Below are positions 53,530 to 62,838 of a stretch of 64,000 bases of DNA, in pieces. The notes under the pieces were generated by a model. It searched no databases and was not told the origin of the DNA. It saw only the letters and a list, made by a program, of their open reading frames with translations. This DNA comes from Hoylesella oralis ATCC 33269 (GTDB lineage: Bacteria; Bacteroidota; Bacteroidia; Bacteroidales; Bacteroidaceae), in NCBI RefSeq assembly GCF_000185145.2, contig NZ_GL833119.1:620001-684000 (forward strand). Direction: 5' to 3'. The translations under genes were made by a program, and so were the position numbers. How positions within the stretch are numbered: position 1 is the stretch's first letter; each line of letters opens with the position of its first letter.

Positions 53530-54057
53530 TTATAATCTGAGTAACTCTTTAACCCCACTTACCGAAAGTTTGATCTTTTCGTAGTTATCCATGAGGTTAA
53601 CATCGAGCGTATGTTTTGCCTTAGCATAATGGTTTTCGCGCCTTGCAAGCTGTTCTTTTATGAACTCCTGCACTTCTTCGCCTGTCTTGTCGAGCAAAAG
53701 AGGGCGCACCGTCTTGCCCATCTTCAGATGACCATACAGCACTTCAGGCGTAGCCTTAAGGTAAACCGTCTCGCCTTGACGATTCATGTAGTCCATATTA
53801 TCGAAGAAACAAGGTGTACCGCCTCCGCAACTTATTACCGTATCTTCGAACTCCGCGACTTCATGGAGCATATTATGTTCTATCTTTCTGAAGCCCTCTT
53901 CGCCCATTTCATCGAAAAGTTGTTTCACCGTTTTGCGCATTCTGCTCTCGATATACCAATCAAGATCATAGAACGTTAGTTTCAACTCCTTGGCTAATGC
54001 CCTGCCTACAGTCGTCTTACCCGAACCCATATAGCCAATGATGATTATTCTCTTCAT
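53530..54057 (-). CDS. aroK: Shikimate kinase
   Basis: A 175-aa enzyme of aromatic amino-acid synthesis that phosphorylates shikimate with ATP. Walker A is GYMGSGKTT at 8-16; Asp33 (DLDWYIE), Arg57 (FRKIE) and the GGG at 78-80 form the shikimate site; the lid and the adenine-binding segment follow. The start overlaps topA's stop by 4 bp (ATGA), so the two genes are translationally coupled. Confidence 0.95.
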   Translation of the reverse strand: MKRIIIIGYMGSGKTTVGRALAKELKLTFYDLDWYIESRMRKTVKQLFDEMGEEGFRKIEHNMLHEVAEFEDTVISCGGGTPCFFDNMDYMNRQGETVYLKATPEVLYGHLKMGKTVRPLLLDKTGEEVQEFIKEQLARRENHYAKAKHTLDVNLMDNYEKIKLSVSGVKELLRL

Positions 54058-56381
54058 TTGCGTTTCGGCGCCTTTACCGATGTTGTGTCTACGATTTCTT
54101 TACATTGTTCGTAAGTAAGTTCGTCCGCTTTGGTATGCAATGCTTTCGGCAAACGGTAATTCTGTCCGTTGTAGGCGATATATGGGCCATAGCGACCATT
54201 GAGCACTTCCATCTTCGTATCCTCGCTGAAAGTCTTGATGTGACGTGCCTTTTCCTGCTTACGTTTTTCCTCTATCAGCGCCACTGCCGTTTCATAGCCC
54301 ACGCTTAAGGGATCTTCGTGTTTCGGAAGCGATACATATTTTTTATTATGGAGTATATAAGGGCCGAACCGACCGGCACCGATAACAACAGGAGTTCCCT
54401 CAAATTCGCCTATGGTACGGGGCAGTTTAAACAATTCCAACGCCTCTTCGAGCGTTATGGATTCCATACTCTTATCAGATGGGAGTTGCGAGAAGCGTGG
54501 CTTATCATTATCATCAGCCGAGCCTATCTGTACCACCGGCCCGAATCTGCCTATCTTCACGAACACAGGTTTGCCGCTTGCGGGATCGGTGCCAAGCAGA
54601 CGTTCGCCCGCTTTATGCTCGCTACGCGAGTTCATCACCTTATCTACAACAGGCTCGAAATCTTTATCGAAGCTCTTCATCATGGCCTTCCATTCGGTTT
54701 TGCCTTCGGCTATACGGTCGAATTTTTCCTCTACATTCGCCGTAAAATTATAGTCCATAATCTCCGGAAAGTTCTTTATAAGAAAGTCGTTCACCACGGT
54801 TCCTATATCCGTAGGCAAGAGTTTTCCCTTTTCATTGCCCGCCATTTCCTTTTTGTTGCGCGTGGTTATCTTCGTTCCTTTGAGCGAATCGATGGTATAA
54901 GCACGCTCCTCGCCTTTCTTGTCGCCTTTCTGTACATATTCTCTTTGTTGGATAGTGCTGATCGTAGGAGCATATGTAGACGGACGGCCTATACCGAGTT
55001 CTTCCAATTTATGTACCAAACTGGCTTCGGTATAGCGTATAGGACCTTGTGAAAAGCGTTGGGTTGAAATGATTTCACGACGGTTGAGGCAATCGCCTTT
55101 TGTCAGTTTAGGCAACATATGACTAAAGTCGTCTTGCGGATTATTATCATCTTCGTCGGTCGATTCGCGGTATACTTTCAAGAAACCGTCGAACACCGTC
55201 ACCTCTCCATTGGCAATAAACTTCTCGTCGGCGCCGCTCACATCGATGGTAACCGTAGTCTTCTCGATCTCTGCATCGGTCATCTGCGAGGCTGCCGTAC
55301 GCTTCCAAATAAGTTCATAGAGGCGACGTTCCTGTGCTGTTCCTTCTATCGAAATCTCGCTCATATAGGTAGGACGGATAGCTTCGTGTGCCTCTTGCGC
55401 CCCTTTTGCGCGGGTATGATAGTTACGGGGATGGCTATATTCGGCGCCATAAAGCCGTGTAATCTCTTCCTTGCTTGTGTTCAATGCTAACGAAGACAGG
55501 TTTACGCTGTCGGTACGCATATAAGTAATACGACCGTTCTCGTAAAGATGCTGTGCTACCATCATGGTCTGCGAAACCGTGAAGCCAAGTTTGCGGGCGG
55601 CTTCTTGTTGGAGTGTAGACGTTGTAAAGGGCGGTGCCGGCATACGTTTTAGCGGTTTTTTAGCGATAGATGCTACAGTAAACTGCGCATCTTTGCACTT
55701 TTCGAGGAATGCAACGGCCTCCTCGTGGCTACGAAAGCGCTTATCGAGCTCGGCTTTTACCTCTGAAGCGGAACCATCTGCATTGGTTATCGCAAATATA
55801 CCATTCACCCGATAGTACGATTCGGTCTTGAAAGCCTGTATCTCTCTCTCTCTTTCCACGATAAGCCTTACGGCTACGCTTTGTACACGTCCGGCCGAGA
55901 GTGCCGGCTTTACCTTTCGCCAAAGCACCGGCGACAGTTTAAAGCCCACAATGCGGTCGAGTACACGGCGTGCCTGCTGTGCATTCACGAGATTCATGTT
56001 AAGATGGCGGGGCTTTTGTATGGCTTCGAGGATGGCCGGCTTGGTAATTTCGTGGAATACGATGCGGCTTGTTTTCTCCTCATCCAATCCGAGTACCTCG
56101 CACAGGTGCCACGAAATAGCTTCACCCTCGCGGTCTTCATCGGAGGCAAGCCATATCTTTCGGGCGCTTTTGGCATTCTTTTTAAGCTCATTTACAAGTT
56201 TCTTTTTCTCCTCAGGTATCTCGTAATCCGGTTCAAGCGTCTTGGTGTCGATGCTTAGTTCTTTCTTTTTAAGATCACGGATGTGCCCGTACGAGGACAT
56301 CACTTTGTAGTCTTTACCCAAGAATTTTTCTATGGTTTTAGCCTTGGCGGGACTCTCTACAATTACTAAATTCTCTTGCAT
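54054..56381 (-). CDS. topA: DNA topoisomerase I (type IA)
   Basis: A 775-aa enzyme that relaxes negative supercoils. The TOPRIM domain begins LVIVESPAKAKTIEKFLG with Glu9 and has the acidic DEDRE at 81-85; the active-site Tyr287 is in GRITYMRTDSVN. SAGRVQSVAVRLIV (162-175) is also conserved. The C-terminus has three short repeats with GRFGPxxx or GRYGPYI instead of zinc fingers, which is usual in Bacteroidota. First gene of topA-aroK. Confidence 0.97.
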   Translation of the reverse strand: MQENLVIVESPAKAKTIEKFLGKDYKVMSSYGHIRDLKKKELSIDTKTLEPDYEIPEEKKKLVNELKKNAKSARKIWLASDEDREGEAISWHLCEVLGLDEEKTSRIVFHEITKPAILEAIQKPRHLNMNLVNAQQARRVLDRIVGFKLSPVLWRKVKPALSAGRVQSVAVRLIVEREREIQAFKTESYYRVNGIFAITNADGSASEVKAELDKRFRSHEEAVAFLEKCKDAQFTVASIAKKPLKRMPAPPFTTSTLQQEAARKLGFTVSQTMMVAQHLYENGRITYMRTDSVNLSSLALNTSKEEITRLYGAEYSHPRNYHTRAKGAQEAHEAIRPTYMSEISIEGTAQERRLYELIWKRTAASQMTDAEIEKTTVTIDVSGADEKFIANGEVTVFDGFLKVYRESTDEDDNNPQDDFSHMLPKLTKGDCLNRREIISTQRFSQGPIRYTEASLVHKLEELGIGRPSTYAPTISTIQQREYVQKGDKKGEERAYTIDSLKGTKITTRNKKEMAGNEKGKLLPTDIGTVVNDFLIKNFPEIMDYNFTANVEEKFDRIAEGKTEWKAMMKSFDKDFEPVVDKVMNSRSEHKAGERLLGTDPASGKPVFVKIGRFGPVVQIGSADDNDKPRFSQLPSDKSMESITLEEALELFKLPRTIGEFEGTPVVIGAGRFGPYILHNKKYVSLPKHEDPLSVGYETAVALIEEKRKQEKARHIKTFSEDTKMEVLNGRYGPYIAYNGQNYRLPKALHTKADELTYEQCKEIVDTTSVKAPKRK

Positions 56382-56410
56382 AGCTTCGTAATGTACATTT
56401 ATTTAGGGCG

Positions 56411-56418
56411 CAAAAATA
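56411..56418 (-). promoter_or_regulatory. -7 element upstream of topA
   Basis: Minus-strand TATTTTTG, 30 bp before the topA ATG. The -33 region is not clear. Confidence 0.5.
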
Positions 56419-56819
56419 AACAAAACTTTCGCTTTCACCTTATTATATAGTAAAAATTTCAACTTTTTTAAGGAATAAGAGGCGATAAGCAAATAATACA
56501 TACAAAGAAAACAATTTCGATAATCAGGTGTATAAAGAATAAAAAAATAAGAATATACAGTTTTAATGTTATCTGTTATCTGCCATATAAAATGCTACAT
56601 ATCAATAAAGTACAACTGATTTCAGTATGATGGTATGACAATAATATGATGGAAAAAGCGATGTGGAAAACTGCCGTATGTAAATCGTATATAGCACAAG
56701 GCGATAGATGATGAAGATTATTTGCACTATTTAATTATGATAGGAGTTTCGTTTAATTGCGATACATGAGCGGTGTAATGCACAAAAACCTATAAGGAAC
56801 GAATATTTTTATGCATCTC
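56419..56819. other. Intergenic region between topA and the SpmAB-like gene
   Basis: About 400 bp, AT-rich, between divergent genes. No ORF, RNA gene or repeat is convincing, apart from the inverted TATGCA/TGCATA arms at 56810-56827 which overlap the plus-strand -33 site. Confidence 0.6.
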
Positions 56820-56850
56820 TTTGCATAACGAATAAAAAGTTTTACTTTTG
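56820..56850 (+). promoter_or_regulatory. Promoter giving a likely leaderless mRNA
   Basis: TTTG at 56820-56823 and TACTTTTG at 56843-56850, spaced 19 bp. The ATG at 56858 lies only 7 bp past the -7 element, about where transcription should start, so the message would have no 5' leader. Palindromic TATGCA-TGCATA overlaps the -33 box. Confidence 0.65.
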
Positions 56851-56857
56851 CAGAACA

Positions 56858-58087
56858 ATGGTACTCAATTACATTTGGATAGCTTTTTTCATTATAGCCT
56901 TCGTGATTGCTTTGGTGAAACTGACCGTTATGGGCGACACAACGGTGTTTCCGGCCATGATGAATTCTGTATTTGAGTCTTCTAAAACAGCATTCGAAAT
57001 CTCTTTGGGGCTTACCGGAGTGCTGGCATTCTGGCTCGGTGTTATGAAAATAGGCGAGAAAGGCGGCATCGTGAATGCTATGGCACGCCTGTTGAGTCCT
57101 GTGTTTTCGAGGCTTTTTCCCGACATTCCGAAAGGACATCCCGTAACCGGAAGCATCTTTATGAACATTGCAGCCAACATGCTCGGGCTGGATAATGCCG
57201 CTACACCGTTGGGGTTGAAAGCTATGGAGCAGCTCCAAGAGCTGAATCCCAAGAAAGATACGGCCACCAACCCCATGATTATGTTTCTTGTGTTGAATAC
57301 TTCGGGGCTGACACTCATCCCTATCAGCATCATGGTATATAGGGCCCAATTGCATGCGGCGCAGCCTACAGATGTGTTTATCCCTATACTTCTCGCTACT
57401 TTTTTCTCAACCTTGGCCGGTATTATCATTACTTCGATTTATCAGAAAATCAATCTGTTGAACCGAGTGATGCTCTCTACACTCGGTGGAATGCTCGCTG
57501 TGGTGGCATTGATTATCTATGGGTTCGGACAGTTAGATAAAGATACGATGAACGTGGTGAGTACCAGTGTGGCCAATATCTTGCTCATGACGATTATAAC
57601 GGCTTTTATTCTTGCCGGCGTAAGGAAGAAGATTAATGTATACGAGGCGTTTATAGAAGGTGCGAAAGACGGTTTTACTACTGCCGTGCGCATCATTCCC
57701 TACCTTGTGGCCATACTTGTAGGCATCGCAGTTTTTCGTGCTTCGGGCGCTATGGAAATGCTTGTCGACGGCGTGGCATGGGTTGTAAATGCCTGTGGCG
57801 GCAATACAGACTTCGTAGGGGCACTGCCTACTGCCCTTATGAAACCTCTTTCGGGTTCGGGTTCACGTGGTATGATGATCGATGCTATGACGACTTACGG
57901 CGCCGATTCGTTTGTCGGTCGGCTGAGTTGTATCTTCCAAGGCTCTACAGATACTACATTTTATATCCTTGCCGTGTACTTCGGCAGCGTAAGTATCAAG
58001 TACACACGCCACGCAGTTGCGTGCGGTTTGCTTGCTGACCTTGCAGGTACGGTCGCTGCAATAGCCATTGCATACATGTTCTTTTAG
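56858..58087 (+). CDS. SpmA/SpmB-like fusion protein (nucleoside-recognition GATE domains)
   Basis: A 409-aa membrane protein with two GATE-type halves. The first (about 1-185) has LTGVLAFWLGVMKIGEKGG, GHPVTGSIFMNIAANML and GLDNAATPLGLKAM; the second (about 225-405) has FIEGAKDGFTTAVRIIPYLV and SGSGSRGMMIDAMTTYG. This matches SpmA joined to SpmB in one chain, as found across Bacteroidota, which do not sporulate. The transported or recognised molecule is not known. The ATG at 56858 is the family-like start (MVLNYIWIAFF). Confidence 0.85.
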   Translation: MVLNYIWIAFFIIAFVIALVKLTVMGDTTVFPAMMNSVFESSKTAFEISLGLTGVLAFWLGVMKIGEKGGIVNAMARLLSPVFSRLFPDIPKGHPVTGSIFMNIAANMLGLDNAATPLGLKAMEQLQELNPKKDTATNPMIMFLVLNTSGLTLIPISIMVYRAQLHAAQPTDVFIPILLATFFSTLAGIIITSIYQKINLLNRVMLSTLGGMLAVVALIIYGFGQLDKDTMNVVSTSVANILLMTIITAFILAGVRKKINVYEAFIEGAKDGFTTAVRIIPYLVAILVGIAVFRASGAMEMLVDGVAWVVNACGGNTDFVGALPTALMKPLSGSGSRGMMIDAMTTYGADSFVGRLSCIFQGSTDTTFYILAVYFGSVSIKYTRHAVACGLLADLAGTVAAIAIAYMFF

Positions 58088-58126
58088 GAAAGGTAAAGAG
58101 GTAGGAAGGTAGAAAAAATAAAAAGT

Positions 58127-59620
58127 ATGGGGAATTTAAAGTCATTGGCAAAAGATACTGCCATTTATGGATTGAGCAGTATCGCGGGAAAGTTCGTAAA
58201 CTATCTGCTTGTTCCGATACAAACGTTCAAGTTTGCTGCCGAGGGCGGGCAGTATGGAATTATTACCAATATTTACAGTTATATAGCCATATTGCTCATC
58301 ATTCTGACGTATGGCATGGAAACAACGTTCTTCCGTTTTGCCAACAAGCCCGGTATGGATGCACAGAAAGTGTATTCCACCACGCTCAGGATGGTGGGAT
58401 TTGTGGCTTTGGTGTTTGCCGTATCTGTATTGATATTCCTTCATCCCATTTCCACAGTGATGGGGTATGGAGACCATCCCGAATTTGTGGGTACGATGGG
58501 CGTGTGCATTGCTGTCGACGCATGGACGGCTATCATGTTCGATTACCTTAGATATGAGCATCGCCCCGTTAAGTTTGCAATGCTCAAGATAATCAATATC
58601 GGCATGAACATTGTGCTTAATATTCTCTATCTGATTGTTCTTCCGGCACTGAAGATAAATCTTTTCGGAATTTACGACAGCGAATTTCATTTGAATGTGG
58701 CGTTCGTGTTTTATATAAATTTGATATGTTCGCTGGCTACCTTGCTCATGCTTTGGAAAGAAATGAGTGGTATAAGGTTCGGGTTCAGTAAGGATATTTG
58801 CAAAAAAATGCTTGGCTATACATGGCCGATGCTCATTCTGGGCTTGGCAGGACAGCTTAATCAGAGCGCTTCGCCCATCCTTTTTCCGTACTTCTTCAGC
58901 GGATCGAGTCACGAAGGCAATATACAACTCGGTATTTATGGCAGCTGCATCAAGATCGCGATGATAATGGTAATGATCACACAGGCATTCCGTTACGCTT
59001 ACGAACCGTTTGTCTTCGGCAAGACGAAGGACAAAAACAACAAGGAGGCCTATGCTAAAGTGATGAAATATTACCTGATTTTCACGTTTTTGGCATTCCT
59101 CTTGGTCATGGCATACATGGATATATTGCGGTTTGTCGTAGCTCCCGACTATTGGGAAGGGCTGAAAGTAGTGCCCATTGTGATGGGGGCAGAGATTATG
59201 TTCGGCGTGTATTTCAATCTTTCTTTTTGGTACAAACTTACCGATAGGACCATTTGGGGGGCTTATTTCTCGGGGTTAGGCTGCATAGTGCTTATTCTTA
59301 CCGATGTTTTGCTTATTCCCCGTTTCAGCTACATGGCATGTGCATGGGCGGGATTTGCCGCTTACGGGGTTTCCATGCTTACATCCTATTTCGTCGGACA
59401 GCGCTATTATCCCATTAAATATCCATTGAAAGAGATTGGTATTTACCTGCTTTTGACATTGATATTGTTCGTCGGTATTATCGTTTCCAATACAGTTCTC
59501 CCCACATGGGCATCGCTGCCGGTCAACACATTGCTGGTGCTTATCTTCCTCGCATACATGGTCAAAAAAGACTTCCCACTGAAAACTCTGCCCGTAGTGG
59601 GTAAGTTTTTCGGGAAATAA
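58127..59620 (+). CDS. Polysaccharide flippase-like membrane protein (MOP/Wzx superfamily)
   Basis: A 497-aa protein with about 12-14 membrane helices. The start MGNLKSLAKDTAIYGLSSIA is typical of oligosaccharide flippases and lipid-linked repeat-unit exporters. The first helix pair (VNYLLVPIQTFKF) and YSYIAILLIILTYGMETTFF fit the family. No glycosyltransferases surround it, so it is probably a stand-alone housekeeping member, possibly in peptidoglycan or O-antigen lipid transport. Substrate unknown. It follows the SpmAB-like gene by 39 bp. Confidence 0.85.
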   Translation: MGNLKSLAKDTAIYGLSSIAGKFVNYLLVPIQTFKFAAEGGQYGIITNIYSYIAILLIILTYGMETTFFRFANKPGMDAQKVYSTTLRMVGFVALVFAVSVLIFLHPISTVMGYGDHPEFVGTMGVCIAVDAWTAIMFDYLRYEHRPVKFAMLKIINIGMNIVLNILYLIVLPALKINLFGIYDSEFHLNVAFVFYINLICSLATLLMLWKEMSGIRFGFSKDICKKMLGYTWPMLILGLAGQLNQSASPILFPYFFSGSSHEGNIQLGIYGSCIKIAMIMVMITQAFRYAYEPFVFGKTKDKNNKEAYAKVMKYYLIFTFLAFLLVMAYMDILRFVVAPDYWEGLKVVPIVMGAEIMFGVYFNLSFWYKLTDRTIWGAYFSGLGCIVLILTDVLLIPRFSYMACAWAGFAAYGVSMLTSYFVGQRYYPIKYPLKEIGIYLLLTLILFVGIIVSNTVLPTWASLPVNTLLVLIFLAYMVKKDFPLKTLPVVGKFFGK

Positions 59621-59641
59621 AATGCTAATACCGATAATTAT

Positions 59642-59731
59642 ATGACAAAGAAAGAGGCGATGAAACTGATTGATGACAAGAAAGTCCGTGTAGTTTAGGA
59701 CGATGAGACAGTTCTGTTGAATAATAAATAA
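59642..59731 (+). pseudogene. Short remnant of a BRO/RhuM-type N-terminal gene
   Basis: Reads MTKKEAMKLIDDKKVRVV, a TAG at 59696-59698, then DDETVLLNNK and stop. The start resembles Bro-N/RhuM proteins (KVRTVWDDE...WYFS), with the Trp codon TGG changed to TAG and the rest gone. Small size limits confidence. Confidence 0.4.
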
Positions 59732-59746
59732 CAATTAAATAAAAGT

Positions 59747-61867
59747 ATGAAGAAAATTCTTTTACCGTTGTTGATGGCATTTTATCTGCTTATACCTTCA
59801 TCGTTAAAAGCCGACGAAGGTATGTGGACGCTCTACAATCTGCCACAGGCCGTGTATGAACAGATGCGGGCCGAAGGCTTTCAGCTGCCTTACAACGATC
59901 TTTATTATGGGCAGAATGCCATAAAAAATGCAGTGGTTAACTTCTCCGGATATTGCTCCGGAGTGGTCGTTTCGCCCGACGGACTGGTGTTCACCAACCA
60001 TCATTGCGGGTTTGAAGCTATCAGAAGTCATTCCACAGTGGAACATGATTACATGCTGAACGGCTTCTGTGCCAAGAGTTATGAGGAAGAATTGCCCAAT
60101 AAGAATATGTTCGTGTCGTTCATGATCGATCAAAAAGACGTCACTCCCCGTTTGCAACGAATGGGTTTCGACTATAAAACGAAAGCTCAAAAGGAGGTGC
60201 TTATCGATTCTCTGCAGCGCCTGTTGACCGATTCGGTGAAGCGTATAGACTCGACACTTCATGTGGATATCGGCGCTTTTTACGAAGGTAACAAGTATTA
60301 TGCCACCACCTATCAGGACTTTACCGACCTTAGACTGGTCTTTGCCGTACCAAAATCGATGGGTAAGTTTGGCGGAGAGACCGATAACTGGATGTGGCCG
60401 CGCCAGACATGCGACTTCTCTGTGTTCCGTATTTACGCAAATCCCAAGACTAACGGGCCTGCCTCGTACAGCAAGGACAACGTTCCGTATCATCCGAAGC
60501 ATTGGGCTAAGGTGAGTATGCAGGGTTACAAAGACGGCGATTTCGCCATGACGATGGGTTATCCGGGCTCTACGAGCCGCTATCTTTCATCGTATGGCAT
60601 CCGTGAAATGCGAGATGCCGAGAATATACCGCGTGCCCAAGTGCGTGGAGTGAAGCAGGCAGTGATGCAAAAGTATATGCGTGCCGACGAAGCAGTGCGT
60701 ATCAAGTACGACTCGAAGTATGCTCAAAGCGCCAATTACTGGAAGAATTCCATCGGTATGAACAAATGTATCGACTCTATAGGTATCATCAACCAAAAAC
60801 AGGAGTACGAACGGCGTATACGGGAATGGCAGGATAAGACCGGTTTTTTGAGAGGTAAGCTCGATTTCAATAAGATGCAGCGGCTTTACAACAAGCGTTT
60901 CGACGCATTGCGCACCTATATGTATTGGCGTGAAACGTTCATTCGTACCAACGAGTTTACCACCCGTGCCATGAAGTTGCTGCAGATACCGGTGGAAGGT
61001 CCGAAAGATAAGCCTAAGAAACAGTACATCGTTTTCAAAGACAATAGCGATGAATGGGATGCATCTCTTGACAAAGAGGTGCTTGCAACCTTGCTCAAGA
61101 ATTACAAGGAGCATGTTGCAGCAAAGGATTTACCGGCATTTTACAAGGACATCGAAATTAAATTCGGCGGCGATTATGCCAAGTTTGTGGACTTTCTTTA
61201 TGAGAATTCTTTCCTCATGAAGAGCGGTGAGCGCATTTACATCAACAAGAAAAGCTACAAAAAAGATCCGGGCGTGCAGTATAGTCTTGATCTGCTCGAC
61301 TTCATGAGCGAGCATGCAGGAATACTTAACAGTGTGTCCGACAGCATTAATGAGCAGGAAAAATATCTTTGTGCAGCCAAACTGCGCATGGAAGAAGACC
61401 TTCCGCATTACTCGGATGCCAACTTTACCATGCGTTTGAGTTATGGACAAGTGGGCGGTTTCAGCCTCGGAGGCAAACCGTCCGGCTATTATACCACTGC
61501 TGAAAGTATTGTCGAAAAGATGAATAGGGGCAATGAAATCTATGAATATCAAGCTGAACCGATCATGAAAAAGCTGTTATCGGCTAAAAATTTCGGTCCC
61601 TATCAGGACAAGACGAGTGGTAAGATGCAGCTATGTTTTCTTACCAATAACGACATTACGGGCGGAAACAGCGGTTCTCCCATGTTCGATGGATACGGAA
61701 ACCTAATAGGTTTGGCCTTTGATGGTAACTGGGACAGCCTTTCGAGCGATATTAATTTCGACAAACGTCTTGCACGTTGCATCGGTGTAGACATTCGCTA
61801 TGTGCTCTTCATGATGGATAAATGGGGGCATGCCGACAGGCTTTTGAAAGAAATCGACGCGAAATAA
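59747..61867 (+). CDS. S46-family dipeptidyl-peptidase (DPP7-like)
   Basis: A 706-aa periplasmic serine peptidase that removes dipeptides from peptide N-termini. Signal peptide 1-22. The chymotrypsin-like halves carry His in TNHHCG (85-86) and the catalytic Ser642 in GGNSGSP. Residues DITGG before it and FDGNWDS (658-664) after it are typical. In the known enzymes a Gly at the FDG position goes with hydrophobic P1 (DPP7) and an Arg with acidic P1 (DPP11); here it is Gly660, so DPP7-like preference is inferred. It supports growth on peptides. Confidence 0.93.
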   Translation: MKKILLPLLMAFYLLIPSSLKADEGMWTLYNLPQAVYEQMRAEGFQLPYNDLYYGQNAIKNAVVNFSGYCSGVVVSPDGLVFTNHHCGFEAIRSHSTVEHDYMLNGFCAKSYEEELPNKNMFVSFMIDQKDVTPRLQRMGFDYKTKAQKEVLIDSLQRLLTDSVKRIDSTLHVDIGAFYEGNKYYATTYQDFTDLRLVFAVPKSMGKFGGETDNWMWPRQTCDFSVFRIYANPKTNGPASYSKDNVPYHPKHWAKVSMQGYKDGDFAMTMGYPGSTSRYLSSYGIREMRDAENIPRAQVRGVKQAVMQKYMRADEAVRIKYDSKYAQSANYWKNSIGMNKCIDSIGIINQKQEYERRIREWQDKTGFLRGKLDFNKMQRLYNKRFDALRTYMYWRETFIRTNEFTTRAMKLLQIPVEGPKDKPKKQYIVFKDNSDEWDASLDKEVLATLLKNYKEHVAAKDLPAFYKDIEIKFGGDYAKFVDFLYENSFLMKSGERIYINKKSYKKDPGVQYSLDLLDFMSEHAGILNSVSDSINEQEKYLCAAKLRMEEDLPHYSDANFTMRLSYGQVGGFSLGGKPSGYYTTAESIVEKMNRGNEIYEYQAEPIMKKLLSAKNFGPYQDKTSGKMQLCFLTNNDITGGNSGSPMFDGYGNLIGLAFDGNWDSLSSDINFDKRLARCIGVDIRYVLFMMDKWGHADRLLKEIDAK

Positions 61868-61895
61868 GATACACATTCGCACGCAATAAAACAGT

Positions 61896-61938
61896 AAAGG
61901 CAAGTTTGCAATCCGCTTGGAGACGCAAACTTGCCTTT
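61896..61938 (+). terminator. Hairpin terminator after the S46 peptidase
   Basis: AAAGGCAAGTTTGC (61896-61909) pairs perfectly with GCAAACTTGCCTTT (61925-61938). The following T-run is short (TTTGCTG). Confidence 0.7.
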
Positions 61939-62066
61939 GCTGTTATGCCGTTTATCGGGCATCGTAGCCTTGGGAAGGAGGGTTGAAATCGCAAGAAAAT
62001 ATGACTGAATATACAATGTCAGACAAATGTCGGCATTTATTTGCAGATAATAGCGTGTTATTTTAC

Positions 62067-62074
62067 TAACTTTG
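62067..62074 (+). promoter_or_regulatory. -7 element for the unknown protein gene
   Basis: TAACTTTG, full match, 27 bp before the ATG at 62102. An in-frame TTG at 62072 overlaps it and is rejected as a start. Confidence 0.65.
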
Positions 62075-62101
62075 CAAATAAATCTTTTATTAGTAAACGG
62101 T

Positions 62102-62671
62102 ATGCGTCGACTTCTCATTCTGTTTGTTTTCTTTATTTTGGCAGCGTTTTTTGTAGATACGCTTTGCCCGTGTATAGACGACAGACCTCCTGAAGTGAGG
62201 TTCGAAGAACGCCTTAACAGGGCATATTTGCTTACTTATAACAACGATGATTTCGACTTCAGTGTACAATATCCGAGTTTCTTTACCGTTCAACCCGACT
62301 CGCTGATCGACTACGCAGGCTGTGCGCAGTTCTGTTATCGGGCCGATTGGGCGAATATAGTGCTCGAATATCATGTAGCCAAACCCATTGAAAGAGTGAG
62401 CGTGAAAGCCTATGCAAAACATGTGGCCCAACGGAAAAAGGCCGATAAGCTGCGCCTGCACGGCAGTTCTTTCATTATTTCCGGCCGCCTGTACGAGGGG
62501 TACAGATACCACGAAAAGCATATATTGAAAAATACTCTGTGGCATGTATATGCTCTCTATTACCCGGAAAGCTATCAAAACCACATTGCGCGTTTGTTTC
62601 GCATGATAGACCGGTGGCAAATAGAAACACCCGAGAAAACTCCGATAAAATCGCTTTGTTGTAAAAAATAG
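62102..62671 (+). CDS. Unknown protein with N-terminal membrane anchor
   Basis: A 189-aa protein of no family I recognise. It starts MRRLLILFVFFILAAFFVDT, a signal anchor or signal peptide, followed by CPCIDDRPP. The rest looks like one soluble domain, beta-rich in the middle (FDFSVQYPSFFTVQPDSL), with a His/Tyr-rich segment (YEGYRYHEKHILKN) and a Lys/Cys end (SLCCKK). The segment with PSFFTVQPDS resembles small stress-response or PsbP-like folds, but this is weak. It is probably at the inner or outer face of the envelope. Confidence 0.7.
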   Translation: MRRLLILFVFFILAAFFVDTLCPCIDDRPPEVRFEERLNRAYLLTYNNDDFDFSVQYPSFFTVQPDSLIDYAGCAQFCYRADWANIVLEYHVAKPIERVSVKAYAKHVAQRKKADKLRLHGSSFIISGRLYEGYRYHEKHILKNTLWHVYALYYPESYQNHIARLFRMIDRWQIETPEKTPIKSLCCKK

Positions 62672-62838
62672 CATGACTGAATGTCACAAAACAATCTTTC
62701 GGGTGTTTATATAGTAGTACCCTGTAAAAACCGAGTACATTTACTAAGGGCCGTATGTCGACTTCATGAAAATAATGTTTCTTCTTTTTTGAAATAATAT
62801 CGGTTCCATCTATGTCTCATATAGTAAACAAGAACTTT

